This document shows, piece after piece, positions 56,700-64,000 of a stretch of DNA of 64,000 nt. Position numbers and translations under genes: made by a program. The notes beneath the pieces were generated by a model that was given only the letters and a program-made list of their open reading frames with translations, was not told the origin of the DNA and ran no database searches. The stretch comes from Ahrensia sp. (GTDB taxonomy: Bacteria > Pseudomonadota > Alphaproteobacteria > Rhizobiales > Rhizobiaceae), in the NCBI GenBank assembly GCA_002706335.1, contig PAKZ01000020.1, positions 1 to 64,000 on the forward strand, read 5' to 3'. Numbering within the stretch: the first letter of the stretch is position 1; each line of letters opens with the position of its first letter.

Positions 56700-56951
56700 G
56701 TCACTCTCCTTGCAAGTATCGATTGCGCGTGCCGAAATCATCTCTTTGTTTCAGGCACGCCTGTGCCCCAAACTCCCGCCTCGGAAAATCGTTCCGGATT
56801 GCGGCGAATGCGTTGCCGGAATTTGGAGATTCAGTGGCCGAAAAAAGACAAGCGACCGGTGTGCCTGTTTAGCAACACAGACGGGGCCGCCCCTTTTTTC
56901 CCGGTCGGCGTGCCTATATAGACGGAGCAATCCTCTATCCGACAGGTTTCC

Positions 56952-57896
56952 ATGCTCCTCGACATTCTCATGCTCGCCGCCGGTCTCGTATTGCTCGTGT
57001 TCGCCGGCGACTTTCTGGTCAAGGGCGCAGCCGGGCTGGCGGAAAATCTCGGCATTCCCTCCCTGATCATCGGCCTGACGATCGTCGCGTTCGGAACGTC
57101 CGCGCCCGAACTTGTCGTGTCGCTTCAGTCGGCGCTTTCCGGCGCGCCCGATATCGCCGTCGGCAATGTCATCGGCTCGAATATCGCCAATGTCCTGCTG
57201 GTTCTCGGCCTGCCGGCGATCATCGCCGTCGTGCATGCCGAGCAGCGGGGCCTCGCGCGCAACGTGGCCGTCATGCTCGTCTTCACCATCGCGTTCATGT
57301 GGATGATCAGCGATGATCTGCTCTCGAGGACGGAGGCTGCCTTTCTGTTTGCCGGTCTGCTTCTCTTCGTCATGGTGCAGATCCTGCGCGCCCGCACGCA
57401 TATCGAGGAAGAGCAGACCGGCGACTATCATGAAGAACTCGGCGATTTGCCGCATGCGCCCGGGAGGATCGCGTTTCATCTCGCAGGAGGGTTGATCGGC
57501 CTGCCGATTGCGGCGCATCTCACGGTCTCGGGAGCGTCCGGTATCGCCCAGGCATTCGGTATTTCGCAGGCCGCCATCGGCCTTACCATCGTTGCCGTCG
57601 GCACGTCCCTGCCGGAACTGGCTACCACCCTGGTCGCGGCGTGGCGCAAGAAAGCCGATGTGGCGCTGGGCAATATAATCGGCTCCAACATCTTCAATAT
57701 CGGCGCGATCATGGGGATTACCGGGCTGATCATTCCGGTTCCTGTCTCCCACATCATTATCGAGCGCGACATGTGGATGATGCTTGCCGCGGCGGTGGCG
57801 CTTACGGTGATCTGTTTTGCCCGGATCGCCACGGGCAAGATTCTCGGCGCGATCATGTTCGCGGCCTATCTGATCTATGTCGCGGTCGTCTTGTGA
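56952..57896 (+). CDS. Calcium/sodium antiporter (CaCA superfamily)
   Basis: A 314-residue inner-membrane antiporter. The two alpha repeats are complete: IVAFGTSAPELVVSL with GNVIGSNIANVLLVLG in the first half (about 45-95), and IVAVGTSLPELATTLVAAW with GNIIGSNIFNIGAIMG in the second (about 215-265). About ten TM helices are expected, as in YrbG/MJ0091-like exchangers. It expels Ca2+ in exchange for Na+ or H+. It starts after a region with a plausible -10 (CTATAT near 56912). The SDR gene follows 19 nt later on the same strand. Confidence 0.9.
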   Translation: MLLDILMLAAGLVLLVFAGDFLVKGAAGLAENLGIPSLIIGLTIVAFGTSAPELVVSLQSALSGAPDIAVGNVIGSNIANVLLVLGLPAIIAVVHAEQRGLARNVAVMLVFTIAFMWMISDDLLSRTEAAFLFAGLLLFVMVQILRARTHIEEEQTGDYHEELGDLPHAPGRIAFHLAGGLIGLPIAAHLTVSGASGIAQAFGISQAAIGLTIVAVGTSLPELATTLVAAWRKKADVALGNIIGSNIFNIGAIMGITGLIIPVPVSHIIIERDMWMMLAAAVALTVICFARIATGKILGAIMFAAYLIYVAVVL

Positions 57897-57915
57897 GTTT
57901 CTGGAAGATCAGAAC

Positions 57916-58680
57916 ATGCAGATGAGAGGTACGGCGCTGGTGACAGGCGCGGCCAAACGGATAGGGCGCGCAATTGCGGAAGATCTCGCGGCAAACGGTT
58001 TTGCGGTGGTGATCCATGCCAACCGGTCCTTCGAGGCGGCCGAAGCGCTCGCGGCCGAACTGAAAGACGGCGGCGCTGTCGCCCATGCGGTTCAGGCCGA
58101 CCTCTTCGACACGGATGCGACACGCATGCTTGCCGAAAAGGCGGTGGCGCTCGCGGGACAGCCAATCGATCTGCTGGTCAACAATGCGTCGGTCTTCGAG
58201 AACGATGCGATAGACACGTTGGACGAAGGTGTCTGGGACAGGCATTTCGCCGTGCATGTCAAAGCGCCGGCCTTTCTCTCCGAAGCCGTTGCCGCGAACC
58301 TGCCCGAAGGCCGCCATGGATTGATCGTCAACATGATCGATCAGCGGGTATGGCGGCTGACCCCGAACTTCTTTTCCTACACGCTGTCGAAATCGACATT
58401 GTGGACCGCGACGCAGACAATGGCGCAGGCGCTCGCGCCGGCCATTCGTGTCAACGCCATCGGCCTTGGGCCGACGCTGAAGAGCCCGCGGCAAAGCGAG
58501 GAGGACTTCGCAAAACAGGCACAGGCGGTGCCGCTGGAGCACGGCGCCGAGCTTGCGGAAATCGGCGCGACGATCCGCTATCTGTGGGAAAGCCGCTCGA
58601 TCACCGGCCAGATGATCGCGCTGGACGGCGGGCAGCACCTCGCCTGGGAAACGCCGGATGTTGCGGACATCGCCGAATAG
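57916..58680 (+). CDS. Pteridine-reductase-like short-chain dehydrogenase
   Basis: A 254-residue SDR. The cofactor motif is TGAAKRIG (10-17), the Arg-containing form TGx3RxG typical of pteridine reductases, followed by ANGFAVVIHANRS. The catalytic set is Asp142, Tyr155 and Lys159 (NMIDQRVWRL, then SYTLSKS): the usual Ser is Asp, with the same 13-residue spacing as in trypanosomatid PTR1. NNASVF is conserved. It likely reduces dihydropterins or folates (PTR1/FolM role). The start ATG at 57916 has GGAAGA upstream. It is the start of a run leading into uvrC. Confidence 0.8.
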   Translation: MQMRGTALVTGAAKRIGRAIAEDLAANGFAVVIHANRSFEAAEALAAELKDGGAVAHAVQADLFDTDATRMLAEKAVALAGQPIDLLVNNASVFENDAIDTLDEGVWDRHFAVHVKAPAFLSEAVAANLPEGRHGLIVNMIDQRVWRLTPNFFSYTLSKSTLWTATQTMAQALAPAIRVNAIGLGPTLKSPRQSEEDFAKQAQAVPLEHGAELAEIGATIRYLWESRSITGQMIALDGGQHLAWETPDVADIAE

Positions 58681-58745
58681 GCCCATCTGTCAGCAGTGAT
58701 GCGACGCCACTTGATGTCCCGGCGCGACATCGCCGAAACTGAGAC

Positions 58746-60770
58746 ATGAACGCGAAACCGATTCCCGACAACGACATTGCCGAAACCGAAATGGATGGCG
58801 GCGACGATCCCGTCATGACCGCGCTCGGCAAGGATCTCGCTTGGGATACGGCGGACAATCTGTCGAAGGAATTGCACGGCGCGGATCTGATCAAGGCCTA
58901 TGTGAAGCGGTTGCCGAACGCTCCCGGCGTCTATCGCATGTTCAATGGCGACGGCGACGTGCTCTATGTCGGCAAGGCGGCGAACCTGAAGAAGCGGGTG
59001 ACAAATTACGCCCAGGGCCGCGGCCATTCCAACCGTATCACCAAGATGATCACGCTGACGGCGGCGATGGAATTCGTCACCACGCGCACCGAGACCGAGG
59101 CGCTGCTGCTTGAGGCGAACCTCATCAAGAGGCTGCGCCCGCGCTTCAACGTGCTGATGCGTGACGACAAGTCGTTTCCCTATATCTTTCTGACCGGCGA
59201 TCACGAGGCGCCCGGCATCTTCAAGCATCGCGGCGCGCAGACGAAGAAAGGCGACTATTTCGGCCCTTTCGCCTCTGCGACGGCAGTCGGGCGGACGATC
59301 AATGCGCTGCAGCGCGCCTTCCTTCTGAGGACCTGCACCGACAGCGTGTACGAGAGCCGCACGCGGCCCTGCCTGCTCTACCAGATCAAACGCTGTTCCG
59401 GCCCCTGCACCGGCGAAATCTCGGTAGACGGCTATGCTGAACTGGTCCGGGAGGCGAAAGCCTTCCTGTCCGGGCGCAGCCAGGCCGTGCAGGCGGATCT
59501 TTCCAAGACGATGCAGGCAGCGGCGGAAAACCTCGATTTCGAACGGGCAGCTGTCTATCGCGACCGGATCTCGGCACTGACGTCAATTCAGAGCCATCAG
59601 GGGATCAATCCGCAATCCGTCGAGGAAGCCGACGTGTTCGCCATCCAGCAGCAGGGCGGCATGACTTGCATCCAGGTGTTCTTCTTCCGAACCGGTCAGA
59701 ACTGGGGCAACCGCGCCTATTTTCCGAAGGCGGACGCCGCGATGGAGCCGGAAGATGTGCTCGGCGCGTTCATATCGCAGTTCTACGACAACAAGCCCGT
59801 GCCGCGGCTCATCCTGACCTCCGAGACGCTGCCGGAGGCGGAATTGCTGGCGGAGGCGTTGTCGCTGAAAGCGCCGCGCAAAGTGACCGTCACCCGGCCG
59901 CAACGTGGCGAGCGGCGCGACCTCGTCGACCACGCCCTGGCGAACGCCAAGGAGGCTCTCGGCCGCAGGCTCGCCGAAACCTCCTCGCAGGCCAAGCTGC
60001 TGCAAGGGATGGCGGAAGCGTTGCATCTGACGCGCGCGCCGCGACGAGTCGAGGTCTACGACAACTCCCATATCATGGGCACCAACGCGGTCGGCGCGAT
60101 GATCGTCGCCGGACCGGAAGGCTTCGCCAAGAACCAGTACCGAAAGTTCAACATCAAGTCCGAGACGGCAACGCCGGGCGACGATTTCGCGATGATGCGC
60201 GAAGTGATGGAGCGGCGCTTCTCGCGACTAGTCAAGGAGGAAGGCATTCCGGATCGCTCGGCGGAGAATGGCGAAGAGGAAGCCCTCGCCGACGCCATCT
60301 CCGACACTTTGCCCGCCTGGCCCGACCTGCTGCTGATCGACGGCGGCATCGGCCAGGTCAACGCCGTAATGACGATCCTGAAGGAACTCGGCGTGGATGG
60401 GGCCGTCGATGTCGTCGGTGTCGCCAAAGGCGTCGACCGCGACGCCGGTCGCGAGCGCTTCATCATTCCCGGCAAGACGGATTTCACGCTGCCGCCGCGC
60501 GATCCGGTGCTTTATTTCATCCAACGGCTGCGCGACGAGGCGCACCGTTTCGCCATCGGCTCGCACCGCGCCCGAAGAAAGAAGGAAATGGTCAAGAACC
60601 CGCTCGACGAGATCGACGGGATCGGACCGGCGCGCAAGCGCGCATTGCTGCACCATTTCGGCACAGCCAAGGGCGTTGGCCGCGCCGCGCTCGAGGATCT
60701 GGAGAAGGTCGAGGGCATTTCGGAAGCCATGGCGCGGCAAATCTACGACCATTTCCGCCAAGCAGGTTGA
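58746..60770 (+). CDS. uvrC: UvrABC system protein C
   Basis: A 674-residue excision nuclease that makes the 3' and 5' incisions in nucleotide excision repair. The GIY-YIG domain is at about 58-145 ([29 protein letters not shown]). The UVR motif follows at about 255-290 ([13 protein letters not shown]), then the RNase H-like C-nuclease ([40 protein letters not shown]) and a C-terminal helix-hairpin-helix pair (about 615-670, [17 protein letters not shown]). Full length. It heads a same-strand run with pgsA and moaDE, a gene order common in Hyphomicrobiales. Confidence 0.95.
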   Translation: MNAKPIPDNDIAETEMDGGDDPVMTALGKDLAWDTADNLSKELHGADLIKAYVKRLPNAPGVYRMFNGDGDVLYVGKAANLKKRVTNYAQGRGHSNRITKMITLTAAMEFVTTRTETEALLLEANLIKRLRPRFNVLMRDDKSFPYIFLTGDHEAPGIFKHRGAQTKKGDYFGPFASATAVGRTINALQRAFLLRTCTDSVYESRTRPCLLYQIKRCSGPCTGEISVDGYAELVREAKAFLSGRSQAVQADLSKTMQAAAENLDFERAAVYRDRISALTSIQSHQGINPQSVEEADVFAIQQQGGMTCIQVFFFRTGQNWGNRAYFPKADAAMEPEDVLGAFISQFYDNKPVPRLILTSETLPEAELLAEALSLKAPRKVTVTRPQRGERRDLVDHALANAKEALGRRLAETSSQAKLLQGMAEALHLTRAPRRVEVYDNSHIMGTNAVGAMIVAGPEGFAKNQYRKFNIKSETATPGDDFAMMREVMERRFSRLVKEEGIPDRSAENGEEEALADAISDTLPAWPDLLLIDGGIGQVNAVMTILKELGVDGAVDVVGVAKGVDRDAGRERFIIPGKTDFTLPPRDPVLYFIQRLRDEAHRFAIGSHRARRKKEMVKNPLDEIDGIGPARKRALLHHFGTAKGVGRAALEDLEKVEGISEAMARQIYDHFRQAG

Positions 60771-60827
60771 AAAGCGCAGCAACAGGTCGCACTTGACCGG
60801 CAGTCCTTCCGGTGGTTCTCACATATA

Positions 60828-61415
60828 ATGGCTCGCAGCGCTTACAATCTGCCGAATATTCTGACCTATGCCCGCATTCTCGCGGTGCCGCTGATTGTCG
60901 TCTGCTTCTTTCTGGAAGGCCGGCTGCAATCGAGCGACTTCGCGCGCTGGCTGTCGTTCGCAATTTTCGTCGTCGCCAGCCTGACTGATTTCCTAGATGG
61001 CTATCTCGCGCGCAAATGGAAGCAGACCTCGAATATAGGCCGCATGCTCGATCCGATCGCCGACAAGCTGGTCGTCTCGGTCGTGCTGTTGCTGCTTGCC
61101 GCCGAGGGCTCAATCGCGGGCTGGAGCCTGTGGGCCGGCGTCATCATCCTGTGCCGCGAAATTCTGGTCTCCGGCCTGCGCGAATATCTGGCATCGCTGG
61201 AAGTGAGCGTGCCGGTGACGTGGCTTGCCAAGTGGAAGACGGCGATCCAGCTCGTCGCCATCGGCTTCCTCTTGGCCGGCCCCGCCGGCGACAAGATCGT
61301 GCCCTATGTCACCGAAATGGGCCATGTGCTCCTGTGGATATCGGCGATCGTTACGCTCTATACGGGCTGGGACTATTTCCGGTCCGGGCTTAAACACGTG
61401 ATCGAGGACGAGTAA
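60828..61415 (+). CDS. pgsA: CDP-diacylglycerol--glycerol-3-phosphate 3-phosphatidyltransferase
   Basis: A 195-residue membrane enzyme that makes phosphatidylglycerophosphate. The CDP-alcohol signature is complete: SLTDFLDGYLARKWKQTSNIG (Asp/Asp/Gly/Ala-Arg) and MLDPIADKLVV. The N-terminal NLPNILTYARILAVPLIVV and the SGLREYLASLEVSVPVTWLAKWKT segment are typical of PgsA rather than PS synthase. Its distal position to uvrC supports this. Starts at 60828; moaD begins 7 nt after its stop, so it is cotranscribed with moaDE. A second family member sits at 46.4 kb. Confidence 0.92.
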   Translation: MARSAYNLPNILTYARILAVPLIVVCFFLEGRLQSSDFARWLSFAIFVVASLTDFLDGYLARKWKQTSNIGRMLDPIADKLVVSVVLLLLAAEGSIAGWSLWAGVIILCREILVSGLREYLASLEVSVPVTWLAKWKTAIQLVAIGFLLAGPAGDKIVPYVTEMGHVLLWISAIVTLYTGWDYFRSGLKHVIEDE

Positions 61416-61421
61416 GCGGCT

Positions 61422-61676
61422 ATGACGAAACTGGTCTATTTCGCCTGGGTGCGTGAGCGCATCGGCGTTCCCGAGGAAGACGTCGACCTACCTTCCTCCG
61501 TGGAGACCGGCGCCGATCTGCTCGCATGGCTGAAGACGCGCGGCGAGAATTACGAGGCGGCGCTGGCGATGGACAACGCAATTCGCATTGCTGTCGACCA
61601 GGAACATGTCGAGCATGGCGAAACACTTGGGAGCCCGCGCGAGATCGCCCTGTTTCCCCCGATGACCGGAGGCTGA
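61422..61676 (+). CDS. moaD: Molybdopterin synthase small subunit
   Basis: An 84-residue ubiquitin-like sulfur carrier ending in the required Gly-Gly (PPMTGG), whose C-terminus is thiocarboxylated to deliver sulfur to precursor Z. The start YFAWVRERIGVPEEDVDLP matches the family beta-grasp. It starts 7 nt after pgsA, and moaE follows after 1 nt. Confidence 0.93.
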   Translation: MTKLVYFAWVRERIGVPEEDVDLPSSVETGADLLAWLKTRGENYEAALAMDNAIRIAVDQEHVEHGETLGSPREIALFPPMTGG

Positions 61677-61677
61677 G

Positions 61678-62136
61678 GTGGCCGTCGAGCCCTTCATCCG
61701 CGTGCAAAAGGAGGATTTCGACGCCGCCGCCGAGAGCGCCCGGCTTTCGGCCAACCGGCGCGATGTCGGCGCGGTCGTGACCTTCACCGGGCTTTGCCGC
61801 GACGAGAGCGGCACGCTGTCCGCCCTCGAACTGGAACACTATCCGGGCATGGCCGAAGCCGAGATCTCCCGCATCGCCAGACAGGCGGTCCAGCGCTGGC
61901 CGGTTACGGGCCTAACCGTCATTCATCGGCACGGCAGAATTGCTCCGGGCGAGAACATCGTCCTCGTCGTCGCCGCATCATCGCATCGACAGGCGGCCTT
62001 CGAGGCGGCGGATTTCATGATGGATTTCCTGAAGACGCGCGCGCCCTTCTGGAAGAAGGAACATCGAACCGACGGGAGCGAAGGCGGCTGGGTCGAGGCG
62101 AAGGATGCCGACGACGCCGCGGCGGAGCGGTGGTGA
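61678..62136 (+). CDS. moaE: Molybdopterin synthase large subunit
   Basis: A 152-residue catalytic subunit of molybdopterin synthase, which converts cyclic pyranopterin monophosphate to molybdopterin with MoaD thiocarboxylate. Hallmarks are VVTFTGLCRDESGTLSALELEHYPGMAEAE, VIHRHGRIAPGENIVLV, and the catalytic-Lys region FLKTRAPFWKKE. The start is GTG at 61678, 1 nt after the moaD stop, with GGAGG inside the end of moaD, so the two subunits are coupled. The last 15 residues are a nonconserved acidic tail. Confidence 0.93.
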   Translation: MAVEPFIRVQKEDFDAAAESARLSANRRDVGAVVTFTGLCRDESGTLSALELEHYPGMAEAEISRIARQAVQRWPVTGLTVIHRHGRIAPGENIVLVVAASSHRQAAFEAADFMMDFLKTRAPFWKKEHRTDGSEGGWVEAKDADDAAAERW

Positions 62137-62292
62137 TCCGCGGTGCCTAGCGCGCTTGTCTACGCCCCTCACCGCTGGTAGCGACGGTCCTGGCGGAAAA
62201 GACGGCGGGGGATGCAATGAGGCAGAAACGATCCACGGCAAGAGAAATCCGGCATTGCCCGATTTCGGCGCGCAGCCCCGGCCGATAGAGGC

Positions 62293-63735
62293 ATGCAGCG
62301 TTATTTCCTGCGCACGGATCCGGCTTTTTCGGCGGCGCTCTTCGCAATCCTCGCCACAGCATATGCCCTAACTCGCTCCCACTGGCTGGACGACTGGGAT
62401 TCCGTACAGTTCGCCCTCGCGCTGGACGATTTCGACCTACGCAAGCACCAGCCGCATCCGCCGGGCTATCCGGTGTACATCGCCGCGGCCAAGGTGCTCC
62501 GGACGGTCGTTCCGGATGCGGCGGCGGCCTTGACCCTGCTTTCCTCGCTTGCGGGAGCGGCGTGCGCCTCGCTCTTCTTTCTCATTACGCGCAGAGATCT
62601 TGACCGCACGACCGCACTGGCATCGACGCTCATAATGGCTGTTTCTCCGCTTTTCTGGTTGCAGGCCGGCCTGGCGCTGACAGACATGTTTGGCTTCTTC
62701 TTCGTGATGCTGTTTATCCTTTTGGAAGGAACAGCACCGACAACACGCGCCGGCACCATCTGGCGGGCAATCGGGTGCGGGCTCGTGGCGGGAATATCAA
62801 TAGGGGCCCGCCCGCATTTCACCCTGCTGATCCTCGTCTACTGGCTGGCCCGGACTTTCTTCATCGATCGCAGCCGCGCCCCCGCGGCCGTTGCGGCGGC
62901 GGCGCTTTTTGCCGGCTTCCTTATCTGGTTCCTGCCGGCGGCCGCCGCAACGGGAGGCTTCGATGCCTATTTCGATACGAGCCGCGCGCAATTCGAGTGG
63001 CGGTTTGACAATCCGGAAATTTCAGTGCTCGGTGCCTCGATCGACGCGCGGTATCTTCTGTATCGCGCCGGCGCCTTCTTCTTCGCACTCGCGCGCAGCA
63101 TCGGACCGGTCGATTCTCACAGTATCGTTCTCGGCGCGATTTTTCTGATGCCGTTCCTTTTGCTGGCCTGGTGGTCTACGAATCCGTCCGTGACCCGGCC
63201 GTACATAATCGCGCTGGCGTTTTATTTCACGTTGCTGTTCGTGATCCTCCCGGCGGGCAACCAGCGATACTTCCTGCCCTTTACTGCAATCGTCGGATGG
63301 TCGACGCCGCGGCTTCTGGCGCTTTCGCGCAGACGGCCCGCGCTTCAGGCAGCAGTCTTCGGCGTCCTGTTCGTCTTCAATGCAGTGCCTACTTACTGGT
63401 TCGTCAAGGAGCTTTCCAAGGCCCCGCCTCCGGTCGCAGCACTCGAATGGGTTGGTTCAACCCATCCTGACGCAATTTTCCATAGCTCGGAGCTTTCGCG
63501 CCACGCACGAGTATACCTTCCGCTTGCCGAAATCAGAGGCACGGATCCGAGCCGATGCAGTGAATTCGCAACAAGTCTGGCATCCGGACGACCGGTACTT
63601 TCGACCTTGTCGACATATTGCGGGATTGACGGCTCGCAAGTCGCCGTATTCGACCGCGACAGACGGGTTCACCGGAAACACCACTTCATTGCGATCTACG
63701 TTTACAATGCTCCTGCCGAAGCGTCAGATTCTTAG
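62293..63735 (+). CDS. GT-C type membrane glycosyltransferase-like protein (DUF2723-like)
   Basis: A 480-residue protein with about eleven TM segments. The first luminal loop has the acidic signature LDDWDSVQFALALDDFDL followed by HQPHPPGYPVYI, as in DUF2723/protein O-mannosyltransferase-type GT-C enzymes, which use polyprenyl-phosphate sugars. A soluble C-terminal tail of about 120 residues (from 360) follows the last helix. The acceptor, lipid or protein, is unknown. It is preceded by 156 nt without a gene and ends 265 nt before the window edge. Confidence 0.75.
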   Translation: MQRYFLRTDPAFSAALFAILATAYALTRSHWLDDWDSVQFALALDDFDLRKHQPHPPGYPVYIAAAKVLRTVVPDAAAALTLLSSLAGAACASLFFLITRRDLDRTTALASTLIMAVSPLFWLQAGLALTDMFGFFFVMLFILLEGTAPTTRAGTIWRAIGCGLVAGISIGARPHFTLLILVYWLARTFFIDRSRAPAAVAAAALFAGFLIWFLPAAAATGGFDAYFDTSRAQFEWRFDNPEISVLGASIDARYLLYRAGAFFFALARSIGPVDSHSIVLGAIFLMPFLLLAWWSTNPSVTRPYIIALAFYFTLLFVILPAGNQRYFLPFTAIVGWSTPRLLALSRRRPALQAAVFGVLFVFNAVPTYWFVKELSKAPPPVAALEWVGSTHPDAIFHSSELSRHARVYLPLAEIRGTDPSRCSEFATSLASGRPVLSTLSTYCGIDGSQVAVFDRDRRVHRKHHFIAIYVYNAPAEASDS

Positions 63736-64000
63736 CCCCTTCAGCCAAAAATCACGAATCATCGGACATCACGCTCGAAGCCCAGCACGTGGTCTTCCCG
63801 AAAATTCGCATTGATGAATCCGGGTTCAGATTTGGGATTCAAGCCGATAATAACATCGCGCGTCTGGAAAACTGCGTGGATAGCGCAGGTGACTTGAGTC
63901 AACATCGTCGGGAAACCAAGCATTCGTTTCAGCGCCGAAAATCCAGCCCGTGAGGATCGCTCTCATCAGGCAGGACCCTGGTGAAGGCACGGTCGCGGTC
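63736..64000. other. Window-edge stretch, no confident gene
   Basis: On the minus strand three frames compete. One is open from the edge to a stop at 63929 (23 residues, ending GLDFRR). A second has an ATG at 63923 and runs to a stop at 63759 (54 residues, including DVIIGLNPKSEPGFINA). A third enters from the edge and includes GWIFGAETNAWFPDD before stopping. The base composition is less GC rich than the neighbours. A gene end, a short gene or a frameshifted remnant are all possible; the sequence beyond the edge is needed. Confidence 0.3.

Overview
The window is 64 kb of GC-rich bacterial chromosome with dense, mostly housekeeping gene content. Gene families and gene orders point to an alphaproteobacterium of the Hyphomicrobiales (Rhizobiales): an hdaA-type DnaA regulator beside ppk and ppx, a perM/CDP-alcohol transferase/purM-purN block, a uvrC-pgsA-moaD-moaE run, a RopB/Omp25-type outer-membrane barrel, a SahR regulator joined to metF, and a sodium-symporter-domain hybrid histidine kinase facing a LuxR-type response regulator. 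The genus cannot be set from the sequence alone. I saw no rRNA, tRNA, insertion sequence, prophage or CRISPR array.

Layout. 0.1-2.9 kb: a LysR regulator divergent from a three-gene redox cassette (AhpD-like, PNPOx-like, DUF1348), with a multi-repeat operator between them. 2.9-10.7 kb: parC, a GGDEF(degenerate)-EAL protein, galE, allantoicase, an aminotransferase, mscL. 10.9-15.1 kb: the large hybrid kinase and its convergent response regulator. 15.2-19.4 kb: esterase, AmpD-like amidase, TerB-DnaJ protein, DMT transporter, acidic lipoprotein. 19.5-30.8 kb: fused 5-oxoprolinase, DUF2200 protein, four serine- or glycan-hydrolase genes (SLT lipoprotein, class-C serine hydrolase, GH25 lipoprotein, MltB-like), a small membrane protein, and a coupled MFS/ornithine decarboxylase pair. 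30.8-37.4 kb: amidase, a 28-codon membrane microprotein, metF-sahR with its operator, DUF2293, MOSC, an exported protein of unknown function, pyroglutamyl peptidase. 37.4-49.4 kb: aspS, rnd, ppx, ppk, hdaA, perM, a CDP-alcohol transferase, purM, purN and a methyltransferase. 49.5-64 kb: FAD monooxygenase, molybdopterin oxidoreductase, rlmJ, two exported proteins (one an RNase T2 lipoprotein), an overlooked 50-codon gene, GST, OMP, Ca/Na antiporter, a pteridine-reductase-like SDR, uvrC-pgsA-moaD-moaE, and a GT-C membrane glycosyltransferase.

How the genes work together. Several units are tied by overlapping start and stop codons: sahR-metF, purM-purN-methyltransferase, CDP-alcohol transferase-perM-hdaA, TerB/DnaJ-amidase and moaD-moaE. 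The ppx/ppk/hdaA block places polyphosphate turnover beside control of replication initiation. Peptidoglycan turnover is heavily represented between 16 and 28 kb. Molybdenum cofactor synthesis (moaD, moaE), a MOSC protein and a molybdopterin enzyme all occur here but are not adjacent to one another.

No obviously new multi-gene system was found. The most useful unexpected items are two small genes that length cutoffs miss (28 and 50 codons), the SahR-type operator, the LysR operator array, a perfect dyad upstream of mscL, an inverted repeat upstream of the GST gene, and a PTR1-like SDR whose catalytic Ser is replaced by Asp.
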